Made by a program: the position numbers and the translations under genes. The notes under the pieces were generated by a model. That model had not been told where the DNA came from. It did no database searches and saw nothing but the letters and a program-made list of their open reading frames with translations. Shown in pieces: positions 54,133-64,000 of a DNA stretch of 64,000 nt. Origin of the DNA: an uncultured Tenacibaculum sp. (GTDB lineage Bacteria > Bacteroidota > Bacteroidia > Flavobacteriales > Flavobacteriaceae); contig NZ_CANLTU010000004.1 in assembly GCF_947494125.1 (NCBI RefSeq), positions 124,001 through 188,000 on the forward strand, in the 5' to 3' direction. Positions within the stretch are counted from its first letter, which is position 1. Each line of letters begins with the position of its first letter.

Positions 54133-55068
54133 TTACTTTTTATTATCAAGTAATTTTTTAACTAAGATTTTTAATTCTTTAATCTCTTGAGATTGTTTTA
54201 CTAGAACCTTAATTTTTTTCTCTTGCTCAATAGTATACAAAGTCAATTCCTCAATTTTTTGTAACAATTTAGAATCCATTTTCCCTAAAAAGAAACCATT
54301 CTTTTCTACTTCTTTTGCACTTGGGATATCTTTTAGGTGTCCTTTTTCTTTAATATGTCTTTCTACTTCTACAAGTGTTGGTAAATTGTAATCTTTTTTG
54401 AATACAAAATCTGCCCAATTTGAATAAGTTGCTACTTTGATTTCTGTAGCTGCTATTTTCCCATTGACCCCAAGTTTGAAACCTTTAGTATCTTTAATTC
54501 CTATCCCTATCATTCCATTTGAATCAATATGAAATGGAGTAGATTTCCAAGCTCCACGATTTTTCCACATTTGAATAGAGAAGTTACCATTATTACCATT
54601 CAAAACAGGTCTTTGTGTTGTGTTATTTTTTGATTCTAATTGTATTGCCGCTCCAATTCCTCCACCTACAATCATTTGATGATAGCTTGTTTCTGAACCT
54701 TTTATCTCTAACCTTGCATTTGGACTCGTAGTTCCAATTCCCAAGTCACCATCTTTATTTAAATAAAATTTTGCGTACTTTAATTGAGCACTTGCTTGTT
54801 CTCCATCACTTATATTCGTAACACCAATCATAAAACTATTTGCATGATCAGTATAAGGATTCCCTATAAACCAATTATTAGTTTGCCCAGTACTAAATAT
54901 ACCTGCGCCTCTGTAGTCGTTATGACTTTTAAGAAATAATCTAGAAGCAACGTATCCTGTTCCATTATCTGCGTTTATTTGAAAATAACTTTCTGTTTGA
55001 TTTTGGGAATTAACACCTAAACTCATTCCCATTAAAGCTAGGATAGTTATCTTAATTTTTGATCTCAT
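54133..55068 (-). CDS. Secreted tail-fibre-like protein with C-terminal coiled coil
   Basis: 311 residues, signal peptide (1-22, NSQNQ). Repeats of the type GDLGIGTTSPNARLEIKG and GMIGIGIKDTKGFKLGVNGKI, a WADFVFKKDYNLPTLVEVERHIKEKGHLKDIPSA segment and a C-terminal coiled coil (LLQKIEELTLYTIEQEKKIK to the end). This is the common Bacteroidota family related to phage tail-fibre and intramolecular-chaperone regions; the proteins are thought to form surface trimers. No T9SS domain is seen. Confidence 0.8.
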   Translation of the reverse strand: MRSKIKITILALMGMSLGVNSQNQTESYFQINADNGTGYVASRLFLKSHNDYRGAGIFSTGQTNNWFIGNPYTDHANSFMIGVTNISDGEQASAQLKYAKFYLNKDGDLGIGTTSPNARLEIKGSETSYHQMIVGGGIGAAIQLESKNNTTQRPVLNGNNGNFSIQMWKNRGAWKSTPFHIDSNGMIGIGIKDTKGFKLGVNGKIAATEIKVATYSNWADFVFKKDYNLPTLVEVERHIKEKGHLKDIPSAKEVEKNGFFLGKMDSKLLQKIEELTLYTIEQEKKIKVLVKQSQEIKELKILVKKLLDNKK

Positions 55069-55152
55069 AATAATTTTTAATTTTAAAAATACAAAAATAT
55101 ACTTTTTTACTTACCACAATTATGTCAGAGAACTTTTCAGTTTTAAAGGATC

Positions 55153-55383
55153 TGAAAACCTACAGTTTTATAAATAACCTCTTACTACTAATTCTGCTTC
55201 TCCTATATCCTCAGCTATAGTAATTACATCCCCAGTATCTAAAAAAGATTGCATTTCGTTAAACTCATCTTCTTCATCTCTTCCTGACGTTAATAAATTC
55301 AACTGCGTATTTTCCATTAATTATTCTATACATGTTTTTACGTTTTTGTATTAATTTTTGCGTAAGTGAAAACCTACAGTTTT
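55153..55383. repeat. 17-bp direct repeats around a 49-codon frame
   Basis: TGAAAACCTACAGTTTT occurs at 55153-55169 and 55367-55383, 214 bp apart. The core CTACAGTTTT is also at 53649-53658 and, with one change, at 55546-55555. The repeats bracket the small minus-strand gene at 55168-55317. Confidence 0.7.
55168..55317 (-). CDS. Possible small acidic protein
   Basis: 49 residues on the minus strand (MENTQLNLLTSGRDEEDEFN at the start, GEAELVVRGYL at the end). Very acidic, no signal peptide. Stop codon overlaps the left 17-bp repeat. Could be co-transcribed with the tail-fibre-like gene 100 bp further on. Not recognised. Confidence 0.4.
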   Translation of the reverse strand: MENTQLNLLTSGRDEEDEFNEMQSFLDTGDVITIAEDIGEAELVVRGYL

Positions 55384-56110
55384 GTTTTTTTATAATTACT
55401 TTATATAGCTCTACTTATATATAATAGTGTACCTTACAAAAGGTTTAGTATATAATTTTTTTTTTCAAGTTGATTAATACTAAACTTTATAATTGGAGTC
55501 CTTGGCTGATTGATGGCGAGGACTCCTCTTTATATAAATTAATAACTACAGTTTAATTACTCAACAATTTTAACTAGTATTGAAAATTGCTTTAAATCTA
55601 GCAATGTTTCGAAATACATTTTTTCTCTTTTTTTAATTATTTATATACTCATAATAATCCTTGTTTTAGTTTTTAGTTTTTTGTTATAGTTTCTTGCAAT
55701 TTGTTATTTCCGAGTTTAAACACAATTCATTAGTTCTTTTAAAAACTTCTTTAGAAACTTCTTTAGAAACTTATGATCTCTCTCATTCCTATTCTAAAAG
55801 CGTATGCTTTTATCAGTAAAAAAACTCCCCCTTTTAAACATAATCTATCAAACTCACTTACATCTTTAGTTTCAAAAATCAAGCTAAATAAAATACCTCT
55901 ACCTTCATCTCATAGCCTTTTTTACATTTTTTTAATTATTAACTAAAAAAAATAAAATATTTTTTTTAGCACAAAACAAGCCCAAACTTTTAAAAAACAA
56001 ACAGTTATAAATACTAAAAAAAAGCACAGTGTTTTTAACCTAAAAAAAAGTGAAAAAAGTTTTTGGCAGTATCAAAAAACATTCTATATTTGCAGCGCTT
56101 TAAGGCAAAA
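55384..56110. other. AT-rich 730-bp region with two hairpins
   Basis: GTTTAGTAT/ATACTAAAC (55443-55485) and GGAGTCCT/AGGACTCC (55495-55526, 16-nt loop GGCTGATTGATGGC-like) follow each other; the second has much more GC than its surroundings. A small RNA with terminator is possible. The rest to tRNA-Thr is A/T-rich without a gene. Confidence 0.4.
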
Positions 56111-56184
56111 GCCGATGTAGCTCAGCTGGCTAGAGCAGCTGATTTGTAATCAGCAGGTCGTGGGTTCGAGTCCCTCCATCGGCT
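56111..56184 (+). tRNA. tRNA-Thr (anticodon TGT)
   Basis: Acceptor GCCGATG/CATCGGC, D-arm GCTC/GAGC, anticodon stem GCTGA/TCAGC with loop TTTGTAA, T-loop TTCGAGT, discriminator T. One U-U mismatch lies in the T-stem. Confidence 0.95.
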
Positions 56185-56193
56185 CAAAAAATA

Positions 56194-56225
56194 AAAAGCG
56201 CTAACTTAAGTTAGCGCTTTTTTTG
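56194..56225 (+). terminator. Terminator of tRNA-Thr
   Basis: AAAAAGCGCTAACTT meets its exact reverse complement without loop bases, followed by T-run. Confidence 0.9.
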
Positions 56226-56277
56226 TACACATATTTTCCTAAATTTGTCTTGTAATTTTTTATCTTAATTAAACTCA

Positions 56278-56892
56278 ATGAAAAATATATTTGTAATCGG
56301 TATTGCTGGTGGAACTGGAAGCGGGAAAACTACTGTAGTAAATCAAATAATTAACGAACTACCACAAGACGAAGTTTGTGTTATTTCTCAAGATTCATAT
56401 TACAGCCAAACAGATAATTTATCGTACGACGAGCGAACAAAGATAAACTTCGATCACCCAAGAGCTATTGATTTTGATTTATTGGTTCAGCACTTAACCG
56501 ATTTAAAGAACAATAAAATAATAGAACAACCCGTATATTCTTTTGTTGCTCATAACAGAACAAAAGATACCATAAAAACACATCCAAGAAAGGTTGTTAT
56601 CGTTGAAGGGATTCTAATCTTCAATAGTAAAGAGTTAAGAAACCTTTGCGACATTAAAGTATTTGTACATGCTGACGCTGACGAACGCCTAATAAGACGT
56701 GTACGAAGAGATATTAAAGAACGTGGTAGAGATATAGACGAAGTTTTAAGCAGGTATCAAAGTACTTTAAAACCAATGCACCAACAATTTATTGAGCCAA
56801 CAAAAAATTACGCCGACATTATTATACCAAATGATCGATACAATACGGTTGCCATAGACATAGTTAGAACTGTAATTAGCGACCGTTTATAA
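56278..56892 (+). CDS. udk: Uridine kinase
   Basis: 204 residues. Walker A GGTGSGKT, INFDHPRAIDFDLL, EGILIF and the RRVRRDIKERGRD lid. Phosphorylates uridine and cytidine. First of a tight conserved run: 1 bp to divIC, then mutA, mutB. Confidence 0.95.
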   Translation: MKNIFVIGIAGGTGSGKTTVVNQIINELPQDEVCVISQDSYYSQTDNLSYDERTKINFDHPRAIDFDLLVQHLTDLKNNKIIEQPVYSFVAHNRTKDTIKTHPRKVVIVEGILIFNSKELRNLCDIKVFVHADADERLIRRVRRDIKERGRDIDEVLSRYQSTLKPMHQQFIEPTKNYADIIIPNDRYNTVAIDIVRTVISDRL

Positions 56893-56893
56893 A

Positions 56894-57211
56894 ATGAATT
56901 TAAAATCAATTAAAAATAAGTCGTCCTTTAAAATAGCAACCAACATCTATGTTATAATCCTAACGGTATTTGTTGTTTGGATGCTTTTTTTTGATGAAAA
57001 TTCATATATTACACATAGAGAGTTCAACAATGAAATAGAAGAGCTTGAAACCTGGATAGATTATCATAAAAATAAGATTGAAAAAGATAAAGAAACCATA
57101 CAAAAACTCCAAGATTCTCTTCAATTAGAACGTTATGCACGTGAAAAATACTTAATGAAGAAAGAGGATGAAGATATTTATATTATAGAATTTGATACGA
57201 TACAGAAATAA
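56894..57211 (+). CDS. FtsB/DivIC-type septum formation initiator
   Basis: 105 residues: one membrane helix (about 18-37, VIILTVFVVWMLFF) and a coiled coil with the family ending SLQLERYAREKYLMKKEDEDIY. Part of the divisome bridging complex with FtsL and FtsQ. The last base overlaps the mutA start. Confidence 0.88.
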   Translation: MNLKSIKNKSSFKIATNIYVIILTVFVVWMLFFDENSYITHREFNNEIEELETWIDYHKNKIEKDKETIQKLQDSLQLERYAREKYLMKKEDEDIYIIEFDTIQK

Positions 57212-58560
57212 TGAGTAATTATTTATTTAATGAATTCAATGAAGTCAGTGCTGCAGAATGGAAGCAAAAAATTCAAGCAGACCTTAAAGGAGCTGACTAT
57301 AACGAAACACTTCTTTGGAAAACTGATGAAGGAATTACTGTTAAACCTTTTTACTCAAAAGAAGATCGAACACAGTTAAAAACAAATACTTCCAACGAAG
57401 GTTTCAAAGTATGTCAGTCTGTTTTTATTGAAGATGAAAAAACAGCAAATATTTTTGCTTTAGACTCACTAAAAAGAGGTGCTAAATCAATAGAATTTAA
57501 AGCTAAAAATAAATTTAACTACAGAACTTTATTAAGTGAAATTAACATACAAAATACTGTTCTTTATTTTAACTTTAAATTTTTAGATGCTGATTTTGTT
57601 ATTGAATTATCTAAATTCATAAAGTCAAAAAACTGTTATTTTAACATTGATATCATAGGTAACCTAACCAATACAGGTAATTGGTTTACCAACTTAAACA
57701 ACGATCATACAGCATTAGAAAAAATAGCTACTTCAATCGACAATGCTATTTGTGTAAATGCATCCATATATCAAAATGCAGGAGCTAATATTACTCAGCA
57801 ATTAGCCTATACGCTTGCCCATGCAAATGAATATTTAAATCATTTTGATAGTAATATAGCAAACAAAATTCATTTTAATTTTTCAGTAGGAAGCAATTAT
57901 TTCTTTGAAATAGCAAAACTAAAAGCATTCAGAATTTTATGGGACGCTCTTTTAAAAGAGTATACCATCAAAAATCAAAAAGCACACATTTTTGCACAAC
58001 CAAGTTTACGAAACAAAACATTATACGATTATAATGTAAATATGCTACGTACAACATCGGAATGTATGAGTGCTGTTTTAGGAGGAGCTGATACCGTTAA
58101 CAATATTTCTTACGACGATATTTTCCATGTTTCAAATGAATTTGGCGAACGAATTTCAAGAAACCAGTTGCTAATTCTACAACAAGAAAGCGAATTAGCA
58201 AATGCTCAAAATTTTTCTGACGGAGCCTACTACATCGAATCAATTACGCAACAATTAGCACAAAATGCGTTAACAATTTTCAAGTCTATTGAAAAAGGAG
58301 GTGGATTTTTAAAACAGCTAAAAGAAGGCGTTATTCAAAGAAAAATAAAAGAATCTGCAGAAAAAGAGCAAGCAAAATTCGATACAGGCGAAATAGCTTT
58401 ACTGGGAACTAACAAAATTCAAAATGAAAAAGATCTCATGAAAAACGATTTAGAGTTATTTCCTTTTGCTAACATTAGAAATGAGAAAACCCTTATTCAA
58501 CCAATTATTCAAAAACGACTAGCTGAAAAGTTAGAACAAGAACGATTAAGTAATGAGTAG
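57211..58560 (+). CDS. mutA: Methylmalonyl-CoA mutase, small subunit
   Basis: 449 residues. Family pattern [39 protein letters not shown] at the N terminus, barrel strands, and LGGADTVNN. It lacks the B12-binding domain, as usual for Bacteroidota small subunits (truncated form). Overlaps mutB by 8 bp. Confidence 0.92.
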   Translation: MSNYLFNEFNEVSAAEWKQKIQADLKGADYNETLLWKTDEGITVKPFYSKEDRTQLKTNTSNEGFKVCQSVFIEDEKTANIFALDSLKRGAKSIEFKAKNKFNYRTLLSEINIQNTVLYFNFKFLDADFVIELSKFIKSKNCYFNIDIIGNLTNTGNWFTNLNNDHTALEKIATSIDNAICVNASIYQNAGANITQQLAYTLAHANEYLNHFDSNIANKIHFNFSVGSNYFFEIAKLKAFRILWDALLKEYTIKNQKAHIFAQPSLRNKTLYDYNVNMLRTTSECMSAVLGGADTVNNISYDDIFHVSNEFGERISRNQLLILQQESELANAQNFSDGAYYIESITQQLAQNALTIFKSIEKGGGFLKQLKEGVIQRKIKESAEKEQAKFDTGEIALLGTNKIQNEKDLMKNDLELFPFANIRNEKTLIQPIIQKRLAEKLEQERLSNE

Positions 58561-60616
58561 AAAAGATATTTCAAATATTGCATTAGCAGAAAACAAAGAA
58601 GTAGAAAACAAAAACTTTTCTCACGAAAACTTTGTTGCGGGTATTGCACCAAACTTACGTGGTCCCTACTCTACAATGTACGTACGTAGACCTTGGACTA
58701 TACGACAATATGCAGGGTTTTCTACAGCCGAAGAAAGTAATGCTTTCTACAGAAGAAATTTAGCAGCTGGACAAAAAGGACTTTCTGTCGCTTTTGATTT
58801 AGCAACCCACAGAGGCTACGACTCAGATCATGAACGAGTACAAGGAGATGTTGGTAAGGCAGGAGTAGCTATAGATTCGGTTGAAGACATGAAAGTTTTA
58901 TTCGACCAAATACCTTTAGATAAAATGTCCGTTTCTATGACCATGAACGGAGCCGTTTTACCAATCCTAGCATTTTACATTGTTGCCGCAGAAGAACAAG
59001 GTGTGGATCCTAAATTATTAACAGGAACCATTCAAAATGATATTTTAAAAGAATTCATGGTGCGTAACACTTACATTTACCCACCAACACCTTCAATGAA
59101 GATTATTGCAGATATTTTTAAATATACATCTGACAATATGCCTAAATTCAACTCAATATCAATATCTGGTTACCATATGCAAGAAGCAGGTGCAACCGCA
59201 GAAATTGAGTTAGCTTACACTTTAGCTGATGGACTAGAGTATATAAAGAAAGGATTAGAAGCAGGGATGGATATAGACACCTTTGCTCCTCGCCTTTCAT
59301 TTTTCTGGGCAATAGGAATGAATCATTTTATGGAAATTGCAAAAATGCGTGCAGGTAGAATGTTATGGGCAAAATTAGTGAAACAATTCAACCCTAAAAA
59401 CCCAAAATCATTAGCATTAAGAACGCATTGTCAAACAAGCGGATGGTCCCTAACAGAACAAGATCCGTTTAACAATGTTGCAAGAACAACAATTGAAGCC
59501 ATGGCTGCTGCTTTTGGAGGAACACAAAGTTTACACACCAATGCTTTAGACGAAGCAATAGCACTTCCTACAGATTTTTCTGCTCGAATTGCTCGTAACA
59601 CGCAAATATATTTACAACAAGAAACACAAATAACTAAGACCGTAGATCCTTGGGCTGGTAGTTATCATGTTGAGCAATTAACTGAAGAAATAGCCAACAA
59701 AGCGTGGGAGTTAATTAAAGAAGTAGAAGAATTAGGCGGAATGACCAAAGCGATTGAAAAAGGAATTCCGAAAATGCGTATTGAAGAAGCTGCTGCTAAA
59801 AAGCAAGCTAAAATAGATAGCAGTCAGGATATAATTGTTGGTGTAAACAAATATCAATTAGAACAAGAAGATCCTTTACATATTTTAGAAGTAGACAACG
59901 AAGCTGTGCGTCAATCACAAGTTGACAGATTAAACGATTTAAAATCGAAAAGAAATCAAACAGATGTTGATGAAATACTTACTGAATTAACTGAATGTGC
60001 AAAATCAAATAACGGAAACTTACTAGACTTAGCTGTAAAGGCCGCTAGAAAAAGAGCTACTTTAGGTGAAATTTCTGACGCCTTAGAAAGTATTTTCGGC
60101 CGTCATAAAGCAGTTCATAAAACCATTTCAGGCGTGTATAGTAAAGAAATAAAAGACGATAAATTATTTAAAAAAGCTACTGAATTAGCAGATAAATTTG
60201 CTGAGTTAGAAGGTAGAAGACCAAGAATAATGATTGCTAAATTAGGTCAAGATGGTCACGATCGTGGTGCTAAAGTTGTTGCTACTGGTTATGCTGACTT
60301 AGGCTTTGATGTAGATATAGGTCCACTTTTTCAAACTCCAATTGAAGCAACAAAACAAGCTATAGAAAATGATGTTCATATTTTAGGAATATCGTCATTA
60401 GCCGCTGGTCATAAAACCTTAGTTCCTCAAGTAATTGCTGAATTAAAAAAATATGGTAGAGAAGATATAATGGTTATTGTTGGTGGAGTAATTCCTGCTC
60501 AGGACTATCAATTTTTATTTGATGCTGGAGCTGTAGGTGTTTTTGGTCCTGGAACAAAAATTGCGCAAGCTGCCATTGACATGCTAACTATTTTAATTGA
60601 CAGTATAGAAGAATAA
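58553..60616 (+). CDS. mutB: Methylmalonyl-CoA mutase, large subunit
   Basis: 687 residues. Substrate barrel with [26 protein letters not shown] and [18 protein letters not shown]-terminal B12-binding domain with [20 protein letters not shown] (DxHxxG) and GGVIPAQDY. Interconverts succinyl-CoA and (R)-methylmalonyl-CoA with adenosylcobalamin. Confidence 0.97.
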   Translation: MSRKDISNIALAENKEVENKNFSHENFVAGIAPNLRGPYSTMYVRRPWTIRQYAGFSTAEESNAFYRRNLAAGQKGLSVAFDLATHRGYDSDHERVQGDVGKAGVAIDSVEDMKVLFDQIPLDKMSVSMTMNGAVLPILAFYIVAAEEQGVDPKLLTGTIQNDILKEFMVRNTYIYPPTPSMKIIADIFKYTSDNMPKFNSISISGYHMQEAGATAEIELAYTLADGLEYIKKGLEAGMDIDTFAPRLSFFWAIGMNHFMEIAKMRAGRMLWAKLVKQFNPKNPKSLALRTHCQTSGWSLTEQDPFNNVARTTIEAMAAAFGGTQSLHTNALDEAIALPTDFSARIARNTQIYLQQETQITKTVDPWAGSYHVEQLTEEIANKAWELIKEVEELGGMTKAIEKGIPKMRIEEAAAKKQAKIDSSQDIIVGVNKYQLEQEDPLHILEVDNEAVRQSQVDRLNDLKSKRNQTDVDEILTELTECAKSNNGNLLDLAVKAARKRATLGEISDALESIFGRHKAVHKTISGVYSKEIKDDKLFKKATELADKFAELEGRRPRIMIAKLGQDGHDRGAKVVATGYADLGFDVDIGPLFQTPIEATKQAIENDVHILGISSLAAGHKTLVPQVIAELKKYGREDIMVIVGGVIPAQDYQFLFDAGAVGVFGPGTKIAQAAIDMLTILIDSIEE

Positions 60617-60620
60617 AACC

Positions 60621-61499
60621 ATGCAAATAAAATTCATCGATAGAAAGTCTGGCAACACCATTACAGAAACACCTCCTGGAGAAGTTTTTTTAAAGTTATT
60701 ATACAACAATCCATTTGGTAAAATGGCTTTTTTACCTATAGCTAAACGTAAATTTTTATCTGCTTGGTATGGTAAAAAAATGGACAAACCTAAATCTGTA
60801 AAAAAAATAGACAATTTTGTAAAACAACTAGACATTGACATAGATGAAGCTGAAAAATCGGTATCAGAATTCACTTCTTTCAATGATTTTTTCTACAGAA
60901 AACTAAAACCAAACGCAAGACCTATTGAAAATGGCTTTGTTTCTCCTGGTGATGGAAAAATGCTTGCCTTTGAAAACATTGACGATATTCATAATTTCTT
61001 TGTTAAAGGGCGAAAATTTACACTTAAGGAATTTCTAGGAAATGAAAAGTTAGCCGAAAAACACAAAGATTCTTCTTTGATTATTTTACGCTTGGCTCCA
61101 AACGATTATCATCGCTATCATTTTCCCTATAACGGAGTTCCTTCTGAAATGACAAAAATAAAAGGAGATTATTTTTCTGTTTCCCCTTACGCTTTAGCTT
61201 CAAACTTCACAAAGGTATTTTGCGAAAACAAACGTGAATATTGCATTTTATCATCTAAAGACAAAGGTGAAATTATTGTAGCTCCTGTAGGAGCAACAAT
61301 GGTTGGTAGTATTATTGAAACCTACACACCGAACAAACCTATAAATACAGGAGATGAAATGGGGTATTTTGCTTTTGGCGGATCAACTATTGTCTTATTA
61401 GTAAACAAAGAAAAAATTACAATTGATCAAGATATTATAAACAACACAAAAAATCGTATTGAAACTTTTGTGAAAATGGGAGAAAAAATAGGACTTTAA
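60621..61499 (+). CDS. psd: Phosphatidylserine decarboxylase proenzyme
   Basis: 292 residues. The self-cleavage motif is FGGSTIVLL near residue 253 (usual LGST), with the His motif LRLAPNDYHRYHFPYNG. Yields phosphatidylethanolamine, the head-group donor for EptA-type enzymes such as the one at 13743. Confidence 0.93.
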   Translation: MQIKFIDRKSGNTITETPPGEVFLKLLYNNPFGKMAFLPIAKRKFLSAWYGKKMDKPKSVKKIDNFVKQLDIDIDEAEKSVSEFTSFNDFFYRKLKPNARPIENGFVSPGDGKMLAFENIDDIHNFFVKGRKFTLKEFLGNEKLAEKHKDSSLIILRLAPNDYHRYHFPYNGVPSEMTKIKGDYFSVSPYALASNFTKVFCENKREYCILSSKDKGEIIVAPVGATMVGSIIETYTPNKPINTGDEMGYFAFGGSTIVLLVNKEKITIDQDIINNTKNRIETFVKMGEKIGL

Positions 61500-61595
61500 A
61501 CTATTTATTTTAACATTTAAAAATGATTGAAATCATAATTTTATTCCCGCATTAATCCGTAAATTTGCGAAGTTTTATACTTATCAGATTTACAG

Positions 61596-64000
61596 ATGAA
61601 AAAAGTTCTAAATATTCTTTACTCAACCCGCTTAATGGCTGTGTTGTTTTTCGTTTTTGCAACTGCAATGGGAATTGCTACTTTTATTGAAAATGATTTT
61701 GGCACCCAAACATCAAAAGCTCTAATTTACAATACTTGGTGGTTTGAGTTAATCATGATATTTTTTGTTATTAATTTCTTTGGTAACATTTTTAGATACC
61801 GTTTATACAGAAAAGAAAAATGGTCTGTTTTATTATTTCATGTAGCTTTCTTATTTATTTTAATAGGTGCTGGTATTACTAGATATATAAGTTACGAAGG
61901 ATTAATGATTATTGATGAAGGAGAAACCACCAATACTTTTTTGTCAGACACGAATTATCTTAACGTAGTTATAGATAATAATGAGTTTCAAAAAGAAACT
62001 AATAACAAATTATTATTATCTGCTTGGGGTAGTAACTCTGCTAATTTTACAGAATACTTTCAACCTAAAAAAGATGGTGAAAATCATACTATAGAATTTA
62101 ATTTAGTTGATTATATTCCTTGGGTTGAAGAAAAATTTATAGAAGAAGATAATGCTACCGAACACATTTTATTTGTAGAAAGCTCAAGCGGAAGCAGACA
62201 CGAACATTATATCAAAAGTGGAACTGTACAAAATATTCACAATATACTTGTTGGATTTAATTCAAAAGAAGGTGGAGCGAATATTAATATTTTTAAACGA
62301 AACGATTCTTTAAAAATACTTACAAAAGCTACGGGTAATTTTCAGGTGATGGCTACCCAAGAAAAAGGATTTGTAAAACAAGATACTATCCAAGATTTTA
62401 AATTACGATCACTTTATAATGTATCTGGGTTACCTTTTGTTGTACCAAACTACCCCATTAAAGGTGAAGTAAGAACTGTTCGAGGGAAGAAAGACCCTAA
62501 AAAATATGATATGGTAGTTTTTGATGTTACTACTAATGAAAAAACTGAACGTATTGAATTAACTGGTGGTCAATTTAATGTTGATGGTCAAAAACAATTT
62601 AAAATTGGTGATTTAAACTTTAGAGCTTGGTACGGAGCCAAACAACGTAAAACACCTTTTAGTGTTAAATTAAACGATTTTCAATTAGAAAAATACCCTG
62701 GTTCGGAAAATGCAGCTTCATTTGCGAGTGAAGTTACTGTTATTGATAAAAATGAAACTTTTGATTTTAGAATTTTTATGAATAATATTTTACATTATAA
62801 AGGATATCGTTTATTTCAATCGAGTTATTCTAATGCTGGTGAAAAAATAGAACAAACGCATCTTTCTATAAACCATGATTCTTGGGGAACTAATATTACC
62901 TATATTGGTTATTTCTTATTGTTTTTTGGTTTAATAGCCTCTTTATTTGTTAAAAACACTCGTTTTTATGAATTAAAAAAATCATTAAATAAAATACGAA
63001 ACAAAAAAGCTTCACTGTCAATTGGATTATTACTTTTTAGTGCTATTAGTTTTTCTCAACACAAACCAACACACCAACCAAAAGAATTATCAATAACTCA
63101 AATTGATTCTATTTTACAAAAATCTATAGTAAATAAAGAGCATGCTGATTTATTTAGCCAATTGGTAATACAAGATGCAGGTGGAAGAATGAAACCAGCT
63201 CACACTTTTGCTTCTGAATTAGTAAGAAAAGTGGCACACACTGATAATTTTAAAGGATTAACTCCTAGCCAAATTTTAGTTTCTATTACAGAAGCTCCTA
63301 TGTTTTGGTTAAACGTCCCTTTCATTTATCTTGAAAAAGGGAATACACAAATTCGTGAAATCTTAGGTTTACCTAAAAATGCTAAATATGCTCGCTTTAT
63401 CGATTTTTATGATCAAAATGGGAGTTCAAAAATTAGCCATTTAGTTATTGAAGCTCAGAAAAAAAGAATTCAAAGTAAACTTGAACAAGATGCTATAAAA
63501 ATAGAACGAAGAGTTTGGTTGCTTTCTCAAGCATTAGGTGGTGGTATTTTAAGAATTTATCCAATTCCTAATAACGAAGAAAACAAATGGGTTTCACAAC
63601 CAGAAACTTCACAAGCAAACTTTAAAGGAACAGATTCGGTATTTGTTCGCCAATCTTTACCTGTATACTTTCAATTATTACAAGCTTCAAAAAAGACATC
63701 AGATTATACTGAAACTAATAAAATTTTAGATGGAATTAAAAAATTTCAAAGAAAATTTGGTTCAAAAGTAATCCCTACTCAAGATAAAATTCAATTAGAA
63801 ATAGCTTACAATAAAGCTAACATTTTTGTTAAGTTATCTAAATACTATGGCTGCATCAGTTTATTAATGATTGTATTTGTCTTCTTTCAAATTTTCAATA
63901 ATAAACCTTGGATTAATTATGTAATTAAAGCTTTTATAGGAATTATCATAATTCTATTCATTACTCATATTTTAGGTTTAGCCTCTCGTTGGTATATAAG
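61596..64000 (+). CDS. ResB/CcsA-type cytochrome c biogenesis protein, partial
   Basis: Starts at 61596 (MKKVLNILYSTRLMAVLFFV) and stays open for 801 codons to the right edge. The N-terminal part is ResB/CcsB-like: helices, a long periplasmic part (about 100-430) and another helix (YFLLFFGLIASLFVK). Further helices begin near the edge, as in fused CcsBA haem-lyase proteins of Bacteroidota. A TAAATTTG box at 61560-61567 is a likely -7 element. The CcsA half with its WWD motif lies beyond the window. Confidence 0.88.
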   Translation, partial: MKKVLNILYSTRLMAVLFFVFATAMGIATFIENDFGTQTSKALIYNTWWFELIMIFFVINFFGNIFRYRLYRKEKWSVLLFHVAFLFILIGAGITRYISYEGLMIIDEGETTNTFLSDTNYLNVVIDNNEFQKETNNKLLLSAWGSNSANFTEYFQPKKDGENHTIEFNLVDYIPWVEEKFIEEDNATEHILFVESSSGSRHEHYIKSGTVQNIHNILVGFNSKEGGANINIFKRNDSLKILTKATGNFQVMATQEKGFVKQDTIQDFKLRSLYNVSGLPFVVPNYPIKGEVRTVRGKKDPKKYDMVVFDVTTNEKTERIELTGGQFNVDGQKQFKIGDLNFRAWYGAKQRKTPFSVKLNDFQLEKYPGSENAASFASEVTVIDKNETFDFRIFMNNILHYKGYRLFQSSYSNAGEKIEQTHLSINHDSWGTNITYIGYFLLFFGLIASLFVKNTRFYELKKSLNKIRNKKASLSIGLLLFSAISFSQHKPTHQPKELSITQIDSILQKSIVNKEHADLFSQLVIQDAGGRMKPAHTFASELVRKVAHTDNFKGLTPSQILVSITEAPMFWLNVPFIYLEKGNTQIREILGLPKNAKYARFIDFYDQNGSSKISHLVIEAQKKRIQSKLEQDAIKIERRVWLLSQALGGGILRIYPIPNNEENKWVSQPETSQANFKGTDSVFVRQSLPVYFQLLQASKKTSDYTETNKILDGIKKFQRKFGSKVIPTQDKIQLEIAYNKANIFVKLSKYYGCISLLMIVFVFFQIFNNKPWINYVIKAFIGIIIILFITHILGLASRWYI

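Noticed and set aside
55153..55383. CRISPR array from the two 17-bp repeats
   Set aside because: Only two copies, 214 bp apart, with a coding frame between and no cas genes.

Overview
The window looks like a chromosomal segment of a marine-type member of the Flavobacteriaceae (Bacteroidota). Signs of this are the very AT-rich DNA, a SusC/SusD pair, TonB receptor plus DUF4249 lipoprotein, BtgA/MobB-type mobilization genes, a Rho factor with a long disordered insertion, DUF4293/DUF4230/DUF1599 genes, methylmalonyl-CoA mutase subunits, and -7 elements of the TAnnTTTG type. No database search was possible; family names rest on motifs and recall.

Layout. 1-0.8 kb: divergent DoxX-like gene (cut by the left edge) and HxlR regulator. 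1-5.4 kb: SusD/SusC pair. 6-13.3 kb: a minus-strand outer-membrane locus with a TonB receptor, a DUF4249 lipoprotein and three consecutive lipoproteins that look like diverged copies of each other, two with an EExxH motif. 13.2-17.5 kb: a PAP2 phosphatase/EptA-like pair (lipid A remodelling type) sits between two direct copies of a segment holding the TonB gene start and the end of an AraC-family gene; the left AraC copy and right TonB copy are decayed. 17.7-23.8 kb: a mobilizable or conjugative element remnant (coupling protein, MobB relaxase, BtgA, RadC-like, SSB, structured non-coding regions, methyltransferase) ending near a tRNA-3'-end-like sequence.

24-28.3 kb: an AraC regulator followed by a NOX/ferric-reductase-like flavocytochrome and three accessory genes. 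28.5-30.8 kb: a Crp/Fnr-type regulator next to two transcription units that share a dyad at identical distance from a shared -7 box. 31-50.7 kb: mostly housekeeping genes (DUF962, DUF4230, 5-FCL, rho, a NarL-type response regulator with TPR histidine kinase, truA, MsbA-like ABC exporter, cdaA, folP, crcB, enoyl-CoA hydratase). 51.1-56.1 kb: accessory region with tRNA-Pro and a truncated integrase, small lipoproteins, a 58-residue double-glycine-leader peptide absent from ordinary gene calls, a tail-fibre-like protein and short repeats. 56.1-64 kb: conserved block with tRNA-Thr, udk, divIC-like, mutA, mutB, psd and a ResB/CcsA-type cytochrome c biogenesis gene cut by the right edge.

The most interesting places are the three-paralogue lipoprotein operon, the direct-repeat-flanked lipid A island, the double-glycine peptide, the Crp-type operator pair and the repeat-rich region between the response regulator and its partner genes.
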